NCBI GenBank assembly: GCA_033239005.1
Contig: BSQZ01000054.1
Coordinates: 3,584,931-3,648,930, forward strand
Direction: 5' to 3'
Length of the DNA stretch: 64,000 nucleotides
DNA from: Lamellibrachia satsuma
Taxonomy: Eukaryota; Annelida; Polychaeta; Sabellida; Siboglinidae
The position numbers and the translations under genes are program-made. The notes under the pieces are model-generated. The model made no database searches. It was given only the letters and a program-made list of their open reading frames with translations, and was not told where the DNA came from. Shown in pieces: positions 47,607 through 58,500 of the stretch. Each line of letters starts with the position of its first letter. Position 1 is the first letter of the stretch.

Positions 47607-50511
47607 TACTGCAAGTGTTGCTTTGTTTGTACACAACATAGTTTTCCGTTCTATAGGTTGGTTTACATGAGCGTTTTTGACCTAGATCTTGACTTTGAAC
47701 CCTCCCACTATGACGATGAAGTCATGATGGGTTTGCCTGCTGTCAGATGCTAATTGGCCAATGCTTTAAATTGGGGTCAACTGTTGGCTAAATTTATAGG
47801 AACCGGAGCCCAATTCCCCCCCACAGAACCATTCTGCAGATTGGCCTAGCGCGACATCATGTCGGACGACACATTGAAAAAAAATCACTCATGAAAACCA
47901 GCTTTAATGGATGTCTGTTGTTTGGTGGGTATCTTGTTTGAGCAGATTTGATATTTGCTATCTTGATATAATAAATAACGTGCTGAAAGAAGTAACAGTC
48001 TGCCGACTACTTCTGGCAAATGACACGACTTACTTGTTAGTATCTTTGTGAGTACACCGGACGTAAAATGCACTTGCTGTCTTTTGTGTTCTTGTCTCAA
48101 GATGATTTTTGGTGAAAAATCCACCCCATTTGTTGACGTGAACAAATATGTAAAAAATCTACTTAAATAAGCAGATGACTGTGTTGTGTTGCCTCTGGAG
48201 AAACTGCCGAAATAATATTTAATTGGTGGCATTATGGGCTACAAAGTTTGTTAATTTATTCAATAACACTCCTAGTATTACAGACAGATTTTTGGGGTAA
48301 ATGTCTGAAGTTTCTGAAGTGTGTGTGTCCAGGAACAGTAGCCAGATTTATTTGACATGCCCTTTGACATATTTATAACTTTTCTATTTTCTTAAAGCTC
48401 AATCACAAATATGTTGCAGTTCATGGAGTCATTTATCATTTTTGTAACGTGTAATTAAAAATAAATGTTATATATTTTTTGTACAGTGACTGCATGGTTT
48501 TGTCTTGATATATGTGTCTGCTGGTTTGTCCAAGTTGGCATAGACTTTCAGGGCTGCATAAAACAAGCTTTTACAAAGAACACACCATCTTGTGTTCTAT
48601 AAAGTGAACACTTGCCCTCTTTTCCATTTTGTCTAAAACAAAAGTAGAATTTTTTGACATCCAGACATTCCAAACCAATTGTTATTCATAAAAAATATTG
48701 ACCCAAGATCGCCATCCAAAAAAAATTCAGATAAGATGAAAAGGAAGCCATTGGTTTGACATTTCAGAGTCCAAAATTTTTTCATCCACATGTAACCCAC
48801 CCTGATAAGGTATGTCATTTTTCAAAACATTCACCCTGCTAATAATTCCACAATCGGCACATGATTAATTTTTTTCCATTTATTTATCGCCCCCTCTGAG
48901 AATGGTAGTGCCACATCACGTAGCCTGTACAGGCTATGGAGACCGCTCCTGTGTAGCCACTATATGGCAGCACCAGTTGTGGTTGGTTGACTCCTCATCC
49001 ACTGCGTGGCGCCACTTTCGTCGTCACGACGCCGGTTTATTCAAAATAACTACGATGGGGACAAAGGGATTAAATGGAAGTGTTTAAGATATTGAAATGA
49101 AAACATTGATACATGACAATGAAATACGGCACACGAACGTGTCTCAATTTCATAAATTTCTTTCTTCTTTTTGGTAACTATCTCTCCTCTGCCTTGCAAG
49201 GTTCATAAAGAAGAAACAATTATACTTAAAAGGTGTTTATTAATACAAAGATAGATCAGCAGAGAGAGCTGTCAAATGTCATGTTAAAACGCACAATATG
49301 AACATACATTCTCTTCATCATTTTACATATATATTATGGTATGTATTAGCGAAGATTAAAACCATAAAATAGGATATTAAAACATTTTCCTCCCAAGATG
49401 TTTACTATACAAGAGGGAACCTTCAAACTTTCATTGGTAAAAAAAAAATTCAAAAAGATTATCGTATTCTTAATTTCTTCCATCTTCTTTCTCTATAATA
49501 CATCACATACTTTCTGTCTTTACTATGCAATCTGTGCAATAACTCGCCAGACATCATTCATAACATGCACCGACATATCCTGATACTATCTGTTTCAACA
49601 GGTTTGATAAAAACATCTACGTCGGAACCGGGTAACTGTCCAGATGTGTGTTACTACAAGTACACGCAGAAAAGTTTTGAGCTCAACTATATTAATAACG
49701 AACTTATCTGTTAATTACGCAAACTTAATATTAATAGCACTGCATCAACACGTGATCCAACTGTTTCACTGTACATACATTCTGTGCAACCGTACACAAC
49801 AATATATCTATATACACAATAATACACATATACACAAACAGTATTCTGTATTGTTTTGTCTTCTGTATATCAACCAACAGAAGCAGTTTCTTGACACATG
49901 ACGTCTTCTGCTTATGTGAGCAAAACCAGAAACTTGACCTACAGTTCTCAGTCCTGCACGAAACATCTGGCGCCGACAGGTGACTTGATCGTTTGCTTAG
50001 ATGTGATTAATCCATACAGGTGCAAGGCCCATGGCGTGCCACATGATACGTATAGTCTGTTCATCAACGCTCATGCTGATTAGTATTCACATCATTTCTC
50101 GCAAGCCAACTGAGCTATATGGTATATCAACATAGAGTGTGTCCTTGGGATAGCCAATGAGACACCATTGTAATTCTATCATCCGCAGCAGGAGACATGC
50201 AAAGTTTCATGTATTTTGTTGCTAATATTTTCCAGGAACATAACGTGACGGAATTGTTGTCATGAGAGAGGAATCATGTTTCATTGCTGGATACATTTAC
50301 ACCAGCATCCGAAGTAGGTATCTCATGTGATGTTGTACATGGTGTGACTTACTTCATAATGGCATTGATGACGTGACTAATCAGCCATGTGCTTTTTCAA
50401 TTAAAACACACTGTAATTATTCGCTGTAATATTACTACTGAGGTAGTAAAACACGTGTTGTAAATGTAATGTTGGAAAGCTAGTTATTAGCTAAACATAA
50501 ACAACATCCCG
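47607..50511. other. Intergenic region between two convergent genes
   Basis: No exon recognised on either strand. Contains short AT-rich ORFs only. The 3' ends of the SIMC1-like (+) and KChIP-like (-) genes face each other across it. Confidence 0.45.
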
Positions 50512-50517
50512 TTTATT
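50512..50517 (-). terminator. Candidate poly(A) signal of the KChIP-like gene
   Basis: tttatt on the + strand is AATAAA on the coding strand, 216 bp past the stop codon. Confidence 0.45.
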
Positions 50518-50732
50518 AAAGACACAGCCACAATAACTTAACAGATGAGCCACCTGTATACTAGTCGTAGTCGCAGAATCATGGTTTTCTGACTGCACCA
50601 ATCCACCAAGTCTTCTCTCCAAGTCATCTGGGCTTCAGACTCTTGGCGACGAGTGCTTCATTGGCTGTTGTGTCACACACTGTCCTCCTGATGCATGCTG
50701 GGATACAAGATTCGCCTTGCTGTCCCGTCAGG

Positions 50733-50780
50733 TCACAGAACCGTGTCGAAGATGTTCATTGATTTTGAAATGTGTTGATC
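50733..50780 (-). CDS. KChIP-like terminal exon
   Basis: Follows the acceptor ctctcttgcag and encodes DQHISKSMNIFDTVL plus TGA (48 nt, phase 0). Vertebrate KChIPs end DENIM(x)SMQLFENVI; the acidic start, KSM and the hydrophobic FDTVL end match that C-terminal helix, which in this family folds over the hydrophobic groove. Too short to be found as an ORF. Confidence 0.85.
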   Translation of the reverse strand, partial: DQHISKSMNIFDTVL

Positions 50781-50921
50781 CTGCAAGAGAGACCGACATC
50801 ATGTGCACGTGAGTGCGTGCGTGTGCGTGCGTGCCGTGCATCTGCAGCAAGTTACAAGATGATACCATTGTGGATTTCATCCAAAACCTCAACAGGTGGC
50901 AGCACTAACATGAACACAGTA

Positions 50922-50935
50922 CTGCCACCTAGTGG
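50922..50935 (-). promoter_or_regulatory. CTCF-core-like motif
   Basis: ctgccacctagtgg is the complement of ccactaggtggcag, an exact match to the CCACNAGGTGGCAS-type core. A related acaggtggcag word lies about 30 bp to the left in the opposite orientation. Confidence 0.35.
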
Positions 50936-51245
50936 GGTCTCACTGGCAGTGAATTGGCACATAACAGGCTCACCATCCGTCCATTAATACCTGTAGATGT
51001 GCTATGCATTTTACACGAATTAAATTAAACATAGTGGACATTTTGGGAATATTAATTCATGAATATGGTTTGGTTATGGACTTTTGATATGATTCGTCTA
51101 AAAAGAAAACGTTTTCATCGGCACATGGTTAACTGTTAGCTTGGTGGGTTTGGGTTACAATGTAGACGTCCAACTAGGCAAACTCAACATTTACCAGCTG
51201 TCCAACAGTGGTCACACAATTCATCTAGGTAGTGACCATGCTTAC

Positions 51246-51308
51246 TTTTCGACATGCTTCTATGAACTCCTCGATTGTTATGACCCCGTCCTTGTTAGAA
51301 TCCATCGT
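51246..51308 (-). CDS. KChIP-like exon, EF-hand 4
   Basis: 63 nt between acceptor cattacag and donor AAA|GTAAGC. Encodes TMDSNKDGVITIEEFIEACR plus K. The loop DSNKDGVITIEE has all canonical calcium ligands (positions 1, 3, 5, 9, 12) and the invariant glycine at 6. The exon length and phases equal the EF-4 exon of vertebrate KChIP genes as I recall them. Confidence 0.93.
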
Positions 51309-51844
51309 CTGTAATGAACATAACACACAACGAATAATGAAAATAACATCTCGGCAAGTAACACTTCTTTGAATAAAACTGAGAAATTATAAGCCATATT
51401 TTGAAGCAAGCTACTATGTAGTATTAATTAAAGTTTTTTACGGAGTGATCATTCAAAAAAGAAAATACTTAGCAACACAAAATTAGATACATTAGTTTAA
51501 TATGTATGAGTAACGATGTATACTTGCATGTGTTGTATTGAGCATGTGTGCACTGAGATTGTATCTATGGGTAGGGGTATGTACATTTTTACAAGTACAC
51601 CCTACATGATATCAATTGGATATTCTGTACCCATGTTATTGGTTAATATACATAATATACATAGTACATCCAAGCACTGTCTCTGGGCAGCAGCCACACA
51701 AAACAAACATGTACATAGATATACCATATTCATCCTATTGAGCGTACAGTACGGTCGACACATTTTTGAGCTGAAGAATGTCACAAATTGTGTTTTAATT
51801 AGCGCACACCAAACTGCTTGTAAAAACTATGATGAAATTAATTC

Positions 51845-51915
51845 TGCCAGGTGGCACCACTCTATTGTTCTACCACTTGGCAGAATCACTTTTCATTGTT
51901 CCACCAGAGGGCACC
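51845..51915 (+). promoter_or_regulatory. CTCF-core-like motif cluster
   Basis: gccaggtggcacc (about 51847), taccacttggcaga (about 51871) and ccaccagagggcacc (51901-51915) lie within 70 bp in a KChIP intron. Confidence 0.28.
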
Positions 51916-52119
51916 ACACAACACCATGTTGTAAACGCTGCAGATGGCGCGTCGTGTCTGTCGCTCTCAGTTGGAAATATACATTTTGGTCAACCATACC
52001 ACGTATATTAAAACTACTTATGAGTGAAACATTGGAAACAAATTAGTAGTGTCAAGGAACGAAAATGATCAGCACAACAGTTTCAGTGCAGCATCAAATG
52101 TAACACACATACGTGTCAT

Positions 52120-52766
52120 GTGATTATAGTCAACCATTGGCTCCGAAAAAATTTGGGGAGGAAACGTCACATCTCAAGACTCAAAGGAAAGTACAGGGAA
52201 GAGATTCAAGGAAGGTCTGGTCTGGAGCTGCCAGCCATTTACAACACACCCTCGTCTTCCCCTTGCGGGTGGGGTCCAAGTCACTTGATTGCTTCTACTT
52301 TCGTTGTTAATGTTCTCCATTTCCCTCTGTCCTCTGCCATGGTCTTCCTCTCTTGCTGGTTCGTACCTGTCCTTTCAAGATCTTGTTTGACACAGCCTTT
52401 CCATCGCAGCTTTGGTCTTCCTCTTCTTCTTCTGCCATCCTCTTCTGCTTTCCATGCTCTTTTTGACTGTCTGTCTTTGCCCATTCTTTGCACATGTTCT
52501 GTCCATCTTATTCTGCTTCCGGCTACTTTCATCTTTAGGTGTTTTTTCATGCTAATCTCTTCTCTCAATTCCTTCATCTTCCTTCTATCTTCCTGGGTTA
52601 CTTTGCAAATTCTTCGGACCCAGTTGTTGTCTGCTATCTGTATCTTCTCCTGTCTCTCTGTCAGTGCCAGTGTTCCCAACCCGTATATACAGGCTGGTAC
52701 CACGCAGGCTTCCAACACTTTTCCTTTTAGTTGTTTCTTCAGTTTTCTGTCCCACAATACATCCAC
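52120..52766 (-). mobile_element. LINE ORF2 C-terminal fragment in KChIP intron
   Basis: The - strand frame 52766-52281 (161 residues) contains LKGKVLEACVVPACIYGLGT, NNWVRRICKVTQEDRRKMKE and WTEHVQRM...RRRRGRPKLRWKGC. These are hallmarks of the C-terminal tail of RTE/jockey-like endonuclease-reverse transcriptases. It is 5'-truncated, with no RT core. Same orientation as the host gene. The 52281-52120 stretch may be its 3' UTR. Confidence 0.85.
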
Positions 52767-52782
52767 ATCTAGTTAAAAGAAG

Positions 52783-52834
52783 GTGTACGCTTAATAGGGC
52801 ATGTACGTTTAATAGGGCATGTACGCTTAATAAG
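52783..52834. repeat. 18-bp tandem repeat, three copies
   Basis: The unit is tgtacgcttaatagggca, lying between the LINE fragment and the EF-2/3 exon. Confidence 0.8.
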
Positions 52835-52903
52835 TCGAATACAGTAATTCAAATTCCTTTGCACACGCATGCACACATGGTCACACACGCATAAGTTACG
52901 CAC

Positions 52904-53116
52904 ATCAAAGATCCTATGTACGTGTTCCTTGGCCGTTGCATCGTCCACACTTGGTTCAACCATCTTTCCCAGCAGGTCGTAGATGGCAACTATGATATCC
53001 AGCATCTCGTCTCTCGTGATAACGCCATCTCCGTTGATGTCATACAGACCAAATGCCCACTGGAGCTTCTCTTGAAACGTGCCCCGCGCCAGCACGGAGA
53101 GGCCCGTCACAAAGTC
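52904..53116 (-). CDS. KChIP-like exon, end of EF-2 and EF-hand 3
   Basis: 213 nt (71 codons, phase 0 at both ends) between acceptor cgatctccag and donor GAT|GTGCGT. Encodes DFVTGLSVLARGTFQEKLQW, AFGLYDINGDGVITRDEMLD and IIVAIYDLLGKMVEPSVDDA, ending HVHRIFD. The DFVTGLS, EKLQWAF and LYDINGDG words are diagnostic of KChIPs within the neuronal calcium sensor superfamily. The EF-3 loop DINGDGVITRDE is canonical. KChIPs bind the N-terminus of Kv4 channels and tune surface expression and inactivation; DREAM-type members also bind DNA. The length equals 108+105, the two separate exons of vertebrate genes as I recall them. Confidence 0.95.
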
Positions 53117-53606
53117 CTGGAGATCGAGAATACACACATTGTTGAGCTGGCTGTATCAAAAGGCAGCAAATGTCTGAGATTTATATTACTGCCGTACTGC
53201 TCCCATATGACTAATTATTGAAACAGGGAACATAACAGCCACACAACAGAGGGATTAGCCTAAATATAACTGTCTATGGCTACTATCTACAAAAAGCATG
53301 ATCACGGAGCGACTCCAATTTGCACACAGATTTAATACAACAACTAAAAACTCAGCATCTGGTAAAATACCTATAAATACTAGCTTTTAAAATAGTCACT
53401 GCTATGTAAAATTGTATCTTTACGCTATAAAAGGTGAGTGCTACTTGCGCACATGCTACCTAAGTATCTACCCCAACCGAGGGCCTTCCACACAACCACA
53501 CACTCAAAACCCACCAGGAAGAAGACCTTGATCCTTCTAATTCGTCTCTTTTATACAGAGTGGCCACTTTACATCATGTGATCACTGTTTAATTTATGCA
53601 TTACTC

Positions 53607-53621
53607 CTTGCCCTCTAGTGG
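53607..53621 (-). promoter_or_regulatory. CTCF-core-like motif
   Basis: cttgccctctagtgg is the complement of ccactagagggcaag, a close match to the CTCF core. It is 15 bp from the 50-bp palindrome, which has two more such words. Confidence 0.3.
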
Positions 53622-53635
53622 TTAGTTATTAACTG

Positions 53636-53685
53636 TGTGGTGCCCTCTGGTGCACAACATATGTTGTGCACCAGAGGGCACCACA
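53636..53685. repeat. 50-bp perfect palindrome
   Basis: tgtggtgccctctggtgcac followed by aacat, then its exact reverse complement, with no loop. Each arm carries a CTCF-core-like caccagagggcacca word. Lies in the intron between the 71-nt and 213-nt KChIP exons. Confidence 0.95.
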
Positions 53686-55090
53686 TATATTATATATTTC
53701 TATTCACCCTGCCATAGAAACATTTCTGATTTAGATTGGAGGTAAAACAATCATTGCAATTCGGGTATTCTGCAAATTGTCTCTCGGTCATATTATGCCC
53801 CCGGCTGCATACAGTACTATACAGGGACATAACAGGGCCAGGTGAATGGTTTAACAGGTGTCTTGGTGAACTGTGATTCTTCCTTGACTGATGGAAACAG
53901 TCGCGTTGTTGTTACAATTTCTAGTTGAAGGGTCTAGATTACCCAATGATATGCCCATTGGATTGCAGTCATATCCAATTCGTCACCAGTGGTCCCAGAT
54001 GAAACTTCAAAATTTTTATCAAAGCTCTTAGGGTTTTTTAAAGCATCATCTTGCGAACAAGTCAGATGAAAAGCTAGGATGTCGAAACTGTTTTGCATAT
54101 TTGACTAAAGGTAAAAACTGTTATTTACATCAATAGAATTTGTTTGCGGAAGTACTGGACCAAAGCCAAACAGGTGGCCAACGACAGAGTGAGCTGGAGA
54201 AAGTGCACTGGACGTTACGAGCCTTCAGGCCAGAGTCAGAGAGGACAGGTGATGTAGGTGGGTAGAACTACCAAGATACATCACAGATTGAGTTTAACCA
54301 TGAAGATCTGTTATCACCCCGATATCACTCCCGAAAATCTATCAGATCTCGTGGTCTTCTGCATGGGAGAACAAATATCCCAGATTTTTAAGGAAACAGA
54401 AATTGTTTCAATTAAGTTTTGTGTAGACTGGACAACAGACACTTGGCTAAACAGTGTCCTTGTGCCTTGCCTGTTGCGTTGTTTATAATATGCATTAAAC
54501 AAATGGTCCCCCATTATCGCTCATAGATACACAATCCGTTAAATATCCATTTAAATAATTCCCATCAATACATCTCCACTTTATACAAGTTTTATTTAAT
54601 TCATATATGTTTGATAATTGTCACAATTGGAGCACATTGTGAATGAAGACTTATAAAAAAAAATGCCTCCGTCACCTAGGTTCTCAGATGCCTCCGTAAA
54701 TTACCGCCTCCATCACCCAGGATCACAAACTTTGAAGAAAATGCTTCAGTTCTAACCCTGCCACAAAATATTATGTTAGTTGTGTGTAATAAAATATGTA
54801 GGCTACTGCCAGTAAGGTAAGGGATTTTTGTTGTATGGTAATATAAATAAAATGTTATAATTACTAGTCACAAAGAATGTCTAGTGCCACAATGTTTATA
54901 TTAACATGTCAGTGTACCATTTAATAGTACAATGTATTTGGAACTAAAGCTGATCTAGTGTCATTTTAATGCGCGACGAGGATGTGAAATACTCCAAATT
55001 ACACACAATTTTCTGAGACATCGAGACCCTCCGATTTATCCATAAATCTCCTCCATTTACATTTCTGAAACGTAACATGTATAGTTTGTT
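53686..55090. other. KChIP intron, nothing recognised
   Basis: Part of the 3.6-kb intron 53117-56686. No exon or repeat recognised in this part. Confidence 0.45.
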
Positions 55091-55535
55091 CATGTCCAAG
55101 TATGGAGTGTGTGAATAGTTTAAGTAATATCTGCAGTCGATTTAATAAAAAAAATGTTTTTCAATTGTCAAAAGAATTGACTGTAGTCATTAGATCTGGT
55201 AAGGTTCAAAACAGTGGATATCCAAAATGGTAAATACTTGTGCGGTCAAGGCCTATCATAGGCATGACTTCCGTCCTCGCATCAACCACATGACAAAGCT
55301 ACCAGAGTTTTCAGCATTTTCATTTCAATTGATGTTTGACCAAACATCAAATAATTTAATAGTTTGTCTGACGTTTTTCGCAAAAACGACATATACGAGT
55401 TGCACAAATGAGATATCATATTGCAGTGCACACTGGGTAGGTTCGATTTTTGGGCAAAATGCATTTAAAATGAGATGGGCAAAAAATCAAATTGAGGAGG
55501 GGCCCTTGATGTTTGCCATCAAAAAAATTTTTTAA
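55091..55535 (+). repeat. Dispersed repeat family, copy B
   Basis: Begins tccaagtatggagtgtgtga and includes ttagatctggtaaggttcaa and tttaaaatgagatgggcaaa. It aligns throughout with copies at 10577 and 57565. Confidence 0.75.
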
Positions 55536-55607
55536 TGAGATTTTGCAAGAGTTTAAATGTTTTGCCAATTAAACCAGACATCAAAAAGAAAGTGAGAAGC
55601 GAATGCT

Positions 55608-56020
55608 ATGATAACCAAGGAGAGGGAAAGTGGTAGGTTGGACAGGGGAGGGAGGGGGTCAGTGATGGGGTGGACAGGGGAGGGAGGGGGTCAGTGGTTG
55701 GTTGGACAGGGGAGGGAGGGGGTCAGTGATGGGGTGGACAGGGGAGGGAGGGGTCAGTGGAGACATAATTGCAAGGGAAGAAGTGTAGAGAAATGGAGGG
55801 AGAAAAGGAAGGAGAGAGATATGTTGCAAGGGAGGGTGGGAAGGAGAGAGGTGGGAAGGAGAGAGGTGGGAAGGAGAGAGGGAGATAGGAGAGATGTGGA
55901 TAGAGAGATACAGAGATGAAGTAGAGAGAGAGAAAAAGAAGAGAAAAAAGAGAGAATAGGTAGTGAGGAAGAGAGAGAGGAGGTAGAGAGAGAAAACAGA
56001 GCAAGAGAGGGAGGGAGTGG
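55608..56020 (+). repeat. Polypurine (GA-rich) tract with 33-bp tandem repeats
   Basis: The left part (about 55636-55770) has four units of ggacaggggagggagggggt followed by cagtgatggggt. The rest is nearly pure purine (gagagag, gggaagg). On the KChIP coding strand this is polypyrimidine. Such tracts can form triplex (H-DNA) or G-quadruplex structures. ORFs here are low-complexity shadows. Confidence 0.85.
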
Positions 56021-56686
56021 CAACGAGATCGGGAGCCAGAGAGACCATGATGTGGACCAAGCAGTCAGCCCCCAGTGACCAGCTTCCAAATCCATCCTGT
56101 GGTCTGCTGACTGTTTGCCCATCCCTCTGTTGCTGCTCTCTGCATGTCTGCAGAAGCACTTTATGCCCACTTAGACGCCTGATGCGAACAAACGACAGGC
56201 CTCACTACATCAGTGTGAACATCAGTCCCTTACTTGGCAGGTCCACAGCTGCATGCAGTGAGAGTCTGACAGAGACTACATCCCAACAAATAGAACCATC
56301 AATCATTGCCGACTCCATCAAGCGGAGAATGTCTTTCTTGTGCATACAAAAGCCGGCTTTTACCTGCACAGCACGCTACAGACTGTTTGCGTAACTGCGG
56401 ACTAATTCTGACAGGAGACTGGCGTGAAAATATAAATATTAATAACTGACGTATATTTGGAAATATTTATCTGATCCATTTGAGAGCTGTGTGCCAGTGA
56501 ATTAGTACCTGCCTGGAGCAAAAAATGTAGTATAGAATTATTATTAGGAAGAAGATTGTTGTCTGTTCGTACATCGGGAAATTAAAATTAAATGAAGGTA
56601 TGACTGATATTTAAAACTTAATTGCATTATGAGAGATTGTTATGTTAACAGAGAAAATGTATGGAATTCTGACCACAGACCCTTAC

Positions 56687-56757
56687 CTCAAAGCTGACCG
56701 CTCCGTCGTGGTCTTGGTCAAACGTGCTGAATACATAGTGTGCGTATGCACTTGAAT
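56687..56757 (-). CDS. KChIP-like exon, EF-hand 2 loop
   Basis: 71 nt between acceptor tttgttgtag and donor GAG|GTAAGG, phases 1 to 0. With one base from the previous exon it encodes DSSAYAHYVFSTFDQDHDGA plus VSFE. The EF-2 loop reads DQDHDGAVSFE, with its 12th position the aspartate of the next exon. Aspartate rather than glutamate at position 12 is the KChIP pattern associated with magnesium preference. TAG rather than CAG is used at the acceptor. Confidence 0.93.
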
Positions 56758-57564
56758 CTACAACAAACAGCTATGCCTCGTTTATGCATTCGATTATAAA
56801 TTTTCTTCTGTAATCTACATGCATTTGTGTGGAGGCAATCCTTATACGCTACATTTTCTCACTGTTCAAGTTTCTATAATCCGTAAATTCCGCTAATCCA
56901 GCCCAAATCATTGGGAACGGCTGAAAGACAATGCCAGTGACTTTTTACCAATGAGTAATTTTCTAGATATTCCCCACACAACGGCTGCAGGTGAACACAT
57001 AAGTTATGCAGGAAATGGCGTCCATTATTAATCAGCACAATAACAGTAATGTAACAACGTCAACTAACTGTCATGAAATGAGGCTTGACCTCTTTAACAC
57101 TGTATGAACGGAGCAAATATAAGTAGGGGTCTATACACCAAGGAGATTTATTCAGCCATAAACATGGCATCTCGCAGCATTATACGACTTACTAATGGGA
57201 TTAATGTTGCCTTCAGCTGTGGCAGTAGGAGACAGGTCATTATTTTATTTTCGGGGTTCATAGCATAGAAATAAAGTCAGACCTATTAAGTCTCCCATTT
57301 CTGGCAGGAGATGCCTGCGGGATGAAATTTTCCGTTTTTTGGTTCCTCCAGTTTAAAAAAAAATCTGCTGGTTTTAAAAAATGAATGTTCCCCCCCGTTT
57401 TGTTGGTTTTTGCTTAAATGAAGGGTGCAATTTAAAGAATTAGCGACATACATTCTGTTGTAATAGGAATCTGCCTGACTGCAAAATGTTTCTATGTGAT
57501 ATTTCTTTCTACATGTGATTTTATGGTCAAATAAACGTTTCTGAATGCCCAGTCAGGGATGTCC

Positions 57565-57975
57565 AAATATGTAGTGTGTGAACAGTATATGTAACATCTG
57601 CAGTCGATTGAATAAAAGTGCCTATTTTTGGGAATCATGAAAAGAATTGACTGTATTCATTAGATCTGGTAAGGTTCAAAATAGTGGAAATAAAAAAATG
57701 GTAAACACTGTGCAGGTCAGTGCCGATCATGGGCGTGACCTCCATCCTCTCGCTGATCACATGACAGTTAACCAATTTCACCAAAGCATTTTCAGCGTTT
57801 CCATTTTCACTTCAATTAATGTTTGATCAAACATCCAGTAATTTAATAGTTTGTCTGATGAAAGTTGCACAAACGAGCTAGCATGTTGCCGTGGATATAG
57901 GTATGTTTCCTTTTTTGTAAGATGAATTTGAAATGAGACTAGCAAAATTTTTTATTTAGAAGCATCCTTTACATA
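57565..57975 (+). repeat. Dispersed repeat family, copy C
   Basis: Begins tccaaatatgtagtgtgtga, includes ttagatctggtaaggttcaa, and ends tttgaaatgagactagcaaa. It ends about 40 bp from the donor side of the 70-nt KChIP exon. Confidence 0.75.
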
Positions 57976-58014
57976 ACATACATAACTGTGATCTGCGCCC
58001 AGAGACACCCTTAC

Positions 58015-58084
58015 CTCCGTGGGGAAAGAACTGTGCATAGATCTCCTTGAATGTTTCCTCATTTACGATACCCGTTGGACACTC
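58015..58084 (-). CDS. KChIP-like exon, start of EF-2 helix
   Basis: 70 nt between acceptor gacctttcag and donor GGAG|GTAAGG, phases 0 to 1. Encodes [20 protein letters not shown] plus PHG, nearly the vertebrate KChIP consensus ECP(T/S)G(L/V)V(D/N)E(D/E)TFK(x)IY(x)QFFP(x)G. The 70 and 71-nt exon sizes equal those I recall for vertebrate KChIP genes. Its acceptor lies inside a 33-bp minisatellite (58074-58500). The upstream exon expected to end YRGFKN was not found before the window edge, so the gene is 5'-partial here. Confidence 0.95.
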
Positions 58085-58500
58085 CTGAAAGGTCAATAAA
58101 ACATGAGTTGGACACTCCTGAAAGGTAAATAAAACATGAGTTGGACACTCCTAAAAGGTCAATAAAACATGAGTTGGACACTCGTGAAAGGTAAATAAAA
58201 CATGAGTTGGGCACTCCTGAAAGGTCAAGAAAACATGAGTTGGACACTCCTGACAGATCAATAAAACATGACTAGGACACTCGTGAAAGGTAAATAAAAC
58301 ATGAGTTGGACACTCGTGAAAGGTAAATAAAACATGAGTTGGGCACTCCTGAAAGGTCAATAAAATATGAGTTGGACACTCCTGACAGATCAATAAAACA
58401 TGACTTGGACACTCATGAAAGGTAAATAAAACATGAGTTGGACACTCCTGAAAGGTAAATAAAACATGAGTTGGACTCTCCTGAAAGGTCAATAAAACAT
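58074..58500. repeat. 33-bp minisatellite made of a duplicated splice acceptor
   Basis: About 13 units of gttggacactcctgaaaggt followed by caataaaacatga. On the KChIP strand each unit reads ...TTTATTGACCTTTCAG|GAGTGTCCAAC, the real intron-exon junction of the 70-nt exon plus its first 11 bases. Nine units keep AG at the homologous place (CAG or TAG); four have CAC or CAT. Units stay in frame (33 nt), but the third copy contains TTT TAG, an in-frame stop for any acceptor further upstream. Confidence 0.95.

Noticed and set aside
52120..52776. 218-codon + strand ORF
   Set aside because: Antisense of the LINE ORF2 C-terminal fragment, which has recognisable motifs on the - strand.
55659..56170. 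Ser/Leu/Pro-rich - strand ORFs of up to 166 codons
   Set aside because: Translation of the polypyrimidine side of the GA-rich tract; they overlap each other in several frames.
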